Source: Steinernema hermaphroditum
Taxonomy: Eukaryota > Nematoda > Chromadorea > Rhabditida > Steinernematidae
Direction of reading: 5' to 3'
Length of the DNA stretch: 64,000 nucleotides
Assembly (NCBI GenBank): GCA_030435675.1
Contig: CM059622.1
Location: 3,534,001-3,598,000 of the forward strand
Shown here: piece by piece, positions 60,414 through 64,000 of the stretch
Numbering within the stretch: position 1 is the first letter of the stretch
How the letters are laid out: the number at the start of each line of letters is the position of its first letter
Made by a program: the position numbers and the translations under genes
The notes under the pieces: model-generated
Told to the model about the DNA's origin: nothing
The model's database searches: none
What the model saw: only the letters and a program-made list of their open reading frames with translations

Positions 60414-60911
60414 CAAGGGAACATCCCCAAGTGTCCGACGAGTTAGGAGCTGAGATGTGGCGCGGCTTGTAGACGGTCTTCTAACTAAGAAAACGCACAT
60501 AATCTCATCGGCCATAAATCAGTCGGGCTACCATAAAAAATTGTAAGGTCTCCTGGTGCGATGTCCCTGACTAGTCAGAATATACGGTATTTTTGTCCGA
60601 TTTTGGACGGGGTTTTTAAGGATTTCGGCATTTAGAGCCAAAATTAACATTACCAGTTAACAACCATGTTCTTTTAGCAAGAAAAGGGGTCAAAAAATGA
60701 CAAAAACTGACATGAAAACCGTATATTCTGACGAGTCAGGGACATCGCACCAGGAGACCTTACAATTTTTGCAACTTCATTACCATCTTTATGGTAGCCC
60801 GACTGATTTATGGCCGGTGAGACTATGTGCGTTTTCTTAGTTAGAAGACCGCCTACAAGCCGCGCCACATCTCAGCTCCTAACTCGTCGGGCACTTGGGG
60901 ATGTTCCCTTG
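60414..60911. mobile_element. MITE with long inverted repeats and TAA target duplication
   Basis: Ends CAAGGGAACATCCCCAAGTG and its complement are the start of arms of about 180-200 bp (60414-60595 and 60712-60911). TAA flanks both sides (60411-60413 and 60912-60914). The same termini occur on the small MITE at 53426-53570. Confidence 0.8.
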
Positions 60912-60914
60912 TAA

Positions 60915-60988
60915 GCCAAGCCGGGGTTTGCCTAAGCCAAGCCGGGGTTTGCCTAAGCCAAGCCGGGGTTTGCCTAAGCCAAGCCAAA
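60915..60988 (+). repeat. 21-bp tandem repeat GCCAAGCCGGGGTTTGCCTAA
   Basis: Three full units and one partial unit follow directly on the MITE. Single or inverted units (AGGCTTGGCTTA, AAACCCCGGCTTGGCTTAGG) occur at about 55140-55175, 55925 and 59432. Confidence 0.85.
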
Positions 60989-61274
60989 AATGAATACAGG
61001 GCTCGCTTCGCTTGCTCGCAGCCTAAGTTTGTAGGCTGTTATCTTGTTAGTTATACTGGAAATCCGACAGAAACAGCTCGATAATCGAAGAAAAAAGCGA
61101 AAAAGAGGTCGAAAATTGGTGAAACTAAGGCGACAGAATGGTCCCGGAACGAATTGCCTGGCGCGGCAAGTAGATTTGTCCCCGCGTCAAATCGTTCGCG
61201 GCAAATCGTGCTCGCGTCAAATCGTGCTCGCGGCAAATCGTTCGCGGCAAATCGTTCGCGGCGAATCGTTCGCG

Positions 61275-62856
61275 TCAAATCGTTACGCACTCTGATTTGC
61301 GATCGACTTTCCCCATGTAGTTGTCTTCAAACCATTTGAGGACTGGCTCAAGTACCGACAGATCCGTAGTTATCAGATCTTCTCCGTCGTCCTCGCCTCG
61401 ATGTTCCACCTCCTCCCAACTTTCGGATAGTTCACAAACGGCACGGTCAAGATCTTCGGGCTTCACAAATGCCAGAGCGAGAATCTTGCGCGCTTCCACA
61501 GCGAAATCCGGCTCCGTGTTGTACCGACGCAAAAGATGTCCCGTAAACTGTTTTTTGAAATTTTGTGCTAGGTGGAATAGGCAGCCTAAGATCCGAATTT
61601 CTGGGAATATCTTGTTCGCCGCGTTAAAAGCTGCCTTCTCGAAATCTATAGACATCGATTCCGGTTTGAACTCCGGCCACTTCTGGTGAATCATGCGAAA
61701 AAGTGCTTCATATGTAGAACCAGCTTTGTTCGGTAACAGAGCTGTTAACACCGGGAAAACGTATCCACTTCTCTCCGCTAGAATGACGAAAATTTGATTA
61801 AATAGTGGCGGAGCACTTCGAAATGTGCCATCTACATATATGTGCTTCATAGTGCGGGCCCAGAGCATAGTGCTTTCTCGTCCAAACACAAGAATTCGGT
61901 TGAGAGCACTGGGGTCATCAACAAGTGAATCAAGAAGAAGAAATGGCTCCCGAGTTCCTGTAATACAGTAATTACTTCAGAAGCATTAATAAGTACGCAC
62001 CAGAGCAAAGATCATATACTTTAAATTCATTAGGAATCACAAGTTGGTCCAAAGACGTGGGAGCAGGCGGAGCTCGTTTCGCAGCAGATTTACGTGCTCG
62101 ATGTGCAATCATCCGTAGAGCACTCTTGTGCGGAAGTGCGCTGAGCACGGCACGACCAGGTTTTGCTGCTGCCATACATTCCATCCTTAGTTGTGCCGGG
62201 GTTTCCATCGTAGATGCCGCACGATCTTTAATCATATTCACGATCTTCTGAGCCTCACAGCGGGCAACGGCCGAATCATGGTTGTGATTTTGCAAAAGAG
62301 CGGCAACCTGTAAGAGACGAGTACAGTAACCGCAGTACATTAACCCACGTACCTCTCCGCTCGTTGTTGATAAATGAAGCCGCGCCTTACATCGTGATAC
62401 GGCACGCTGGTCACATCTCCAGAAGACCACATCTCCAGAGGCACTGGTTCTGTCGCGTATGTACATATGCCCATCAAAACACAACTTCTCCTTCTTGCGC
62501 TCAGTTTGCACAAACTGCGGCCGACCCAAAAAAGTAGTACTGGAAGCAGGAAAAGCTCCCCAGGGTGCCAGGTCCTCCTCAACGTCTGAAAGTCGCAAGA
62601 ACAGAGTTACTCAAAGTCAATTATCTTAGGCACCTCCGTCCTGCTGGCCGGGCACGTCGCTGGAAGCAGTACCGGAGGATGAAGCTGCTTCTGTCGTCGA
62701 ATCCGCTGTCGTCACTATCACGGTTGTTGCCGGAATCAAGCTGAAAGACACTCGAACAGCGATTCGCAAATTCGCCAACCTTTCAGACGACTGAACTTCT
62801 GTGGAACTTCCTTGTTCAGTTGTCGCCCCGAACGCAGCAAAAACCGAAGCAAACAT
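61275..62856 (-). CDS. FLYWCH + MULE transposase
   Basis: Exons 62634-62856, 62353-62585, 62001-62307 and 61275-61957 sum to about 481 residues with GT-AG introns of 43-48 bp. After an Ala/Ser/Thr-rich N-terminus there is a FLYWCH zinc finger (KLCFDGHMYIRDR ... VVFWRCDQR ... CKARLHLS, about residues 90-150), a linker with NHNHD, and the MULE transposase core: IYVDGTFRSAPPLFNQIFVI, LTALLPNKAGSTYEALF, SIDFEKAAFNAA, GCLFHLAQNFKKQF. The two Asp residues (VDGTF, SIDFE) are the expected first two catalytic acids. The coding end runs into an array unit (KSECVTI and stop), so the original C-terminus is probably lost. All frames are open, so decay is recent or the gene is active. A 39-bp in-frame GT-AG stretch near 62770 may be an extra intron. 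Confidence 0.85.
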
Positions 62857-62948
62857 AACAGCGAAGCAAAAAAGAGCAGAAAATGACGCGTAAGCTCCGA
62901 AGAACGCAAAAACAGCGTCTCCGAAACGTTTTCGTGCCGGGAGCCAGT

Positions 62949-63097
62949 CTCGCGTCAAATCGTTCGCGGCAAATCGTTCGCGGCAAATCGTTCGCGGCAA
63001 ATCGTGCTCGCGGCAAATCGTGCTCGCGGCAAATCGTTCGCGGCAAATCGTTCGCGTCAAATCGTTCGCGTCAAATCGTTCGCGTCAAATCGTTACG
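62949..63097 (-). repeat. CGATTTG array, right copy, directly upstream of the transposase
   Basis: Units read TCGCGGCAAATCGTTCGCGG on the plus strand, ending in CAAATCGTTACGCACTCTGATTTG. On the minus strand the start of the gene-side flank (GACTGGCTCCCGGCACGAAAACG) matches the spacer flank of the left arrays. The array at 61185-61286 has the same orientation and the same ACGCACTCTGATTTG edge. Confidence 0.85.
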
Positions 63098-64000
63098 CAC
63101 TCTGATTTGATACGGGCTGGGTTCCGACGCGACCCACTTGAGATACACCGTATAGCGGAGAGCGCCGCGCTGTTGCTTAACTTTTGTTACCTGTTCATTT
63201 TTGTTGCTAACCTGTTGCTGTTTTGCGGGTTTATTTTGTGTTATAAACTAACGCCCATTTCTCTCGTAAATCAAGTTCCGCGTGGCGAGCCACCACTTCA
63301 TCGGGGTTTGCCGAAGCCATCACGACAACAGGGCACACATGAAATCTGTAGACATGAGCCGAAGCCTAAGCGTAAACCGAGTCTGAATGTTCAGCCATGC
63401 GCAAAAACGAATGCGGTGCTCGCCTGTGGCTCGCTCGCAACTTTAAATATCTAGACGCCCAGATGAAAAAAGTGATTCTGTTCTCTCACTTAAACGGGTT
63501 TTTGTCGCTTCTCCCTAATTGAGCCGAAGATCGACATCAACGGTCGTTGCTTTCGTGCGCTTATACAGACGTCTCGCAAGGCGTAGACCTTTGATACAAG
63601 AAAATAAACGTATAAAGACTGAAAAATTCCACCGATACCGTAATGCAAGCTGGAATCCCGTGATTGAGAACGAATCGAATTTTTAGATAACAGATTTTAT
63701 CCAAATTACAGTCGATGATAGTAATCAATTACACAGTCCCACGTGCTCCACTAAGGCCGTACCTTTTTGCAACAAAAAACACTAAATCGGTGACAAAGGA
63801 TTACGAATGTCAAAGACAATCGAGACGCTTGCTCCAATTCTCCAGAAATTTGAAGTCGACAATTTTCATAAAGTTTCATTCGTGGGATGATGAGACGAGG
63901 GGTCTACGGGTGTGTCAGAACATTGCCAGGCGGAGGCCGGCTAAGTTCAACCACTAAGTCCCCAACTACTCCAAACCCTATTACAAATGAACCTACTACA
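63098..64000. other. Window end, no gene supported
   Basis: Contains the right 32-bp direct repeat (63694-63725) and a GGTGCTCGCCTGTGGCTCGC hairpin-like stretch near 63415. An open frame at 63020-63454 begins inside the array and is not accepted. The frame at 63715-63957 has no family match. Confidence 0.45.

Larger units (their letters stand above)
60107..61286. mobile_element. Large nested palindrome built from array ends and a MITE
   Basis: The outer arms, about 60107-60310 and 61075-61286, are reverse complements: array units, then GGACAAATCTACTTGCCGCG, then TTCGACCTCTTTTTCGC. The inner palindrome is the MITE 60414-60911. Between inner and outer right arm lies a 21-bp tandem repeat. No gene is encoded except the transposase end that enters the right arm. 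Confidence 0.8.

Noticed and set aside
1..64000. CRISPR arrays, tRNA or rRNA genes
   Set aside because: No regular spacer-repeat structure, cloverleaf or rRNA signature was seen by eye; the 59-63 kb arrays have no unique spacers and are eukaryotic transposon repeats.

Overview
This window looks like chromosomal DNA of a rhabditid-type nematode. Most introns in the genes I could splice are about 40-50 bp with GT-AG ends. Two genes lie head to tail with about 119 bp between them, which is typical of a nematode operon whose downstream gene is SL2 trans-spliced. The families also fit: a divergent forkhead factor, a supplementary-type nuclear receptor, CC-repeat/C-type-lectin secreted proteins, a GPI-tailed acetylcholinesterase and a nematode-style UBASH3-like protein. 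I cannot name the species. All gene models were spliced by eye from frame continuity and splice sites.

Layout. 0-12 kb: the last exons of a TRH-receptor-like GPCR (+), a multi-CTLD lectin gene (-), a second secreted CC-repeat/C-type-lectin gene (-), a decayed fragment copied from the GPCR TM6 exon, and an acetylcholinesterase gene (-). 12-31 kb: gene-poor DNA with two decayed mariner/Tc fragments, several dispersed repeat families, a 1,039-bp foldback element with TA target site (24.3-25.3 kb), a 198-bp inverted repeat and a compact perfect hairpin. 31-47.3 kb: the gene-dense core. It holds a FAST-kinase-like mitochondrial protein gene plus a PP1-like phosphatase gene (operon, -), a UBASH3/PGAM-like gene whose catalytic His is Asn (+), UTP14 (-), cytosolic prolyl-tRNA synthetase (+) and FIG4 PI(3,5)P2 phosphatase (-). 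48-57.6 kb: an intronless divergent forkhead gene (+), a nuclear hormone receptor (-) with a MITE in its largest intron, a pseudo-fragment of a related receptor, and a trypsin-like protease with a hydrophobic C-terminal tail (-). 59-63.7 kb: a transposon complex. A FLYWCH + MULE transposase gene is surrounded by arrays of a 14/17-bp repeat, a 201-bp tandem duplication, a large nested palindrome and a MITE with 3-bp target duplication. The complex is bounded by a perfect 32-bp direct repeat.

The genes are unrelated housekeeping, neuronal (AChE, TRHR), secretory/immune and regulatory functions; only the FASTK-like/PP1-like pair shows clear co-transcription. The most distinctive signals are the MULE-associated repeat arrays and palindrome, three separate cases of short exon fragments copied into non-coding DNA, two GC-AG introns in one operon, and the His-to-Asn change in the PGAM-family protein.
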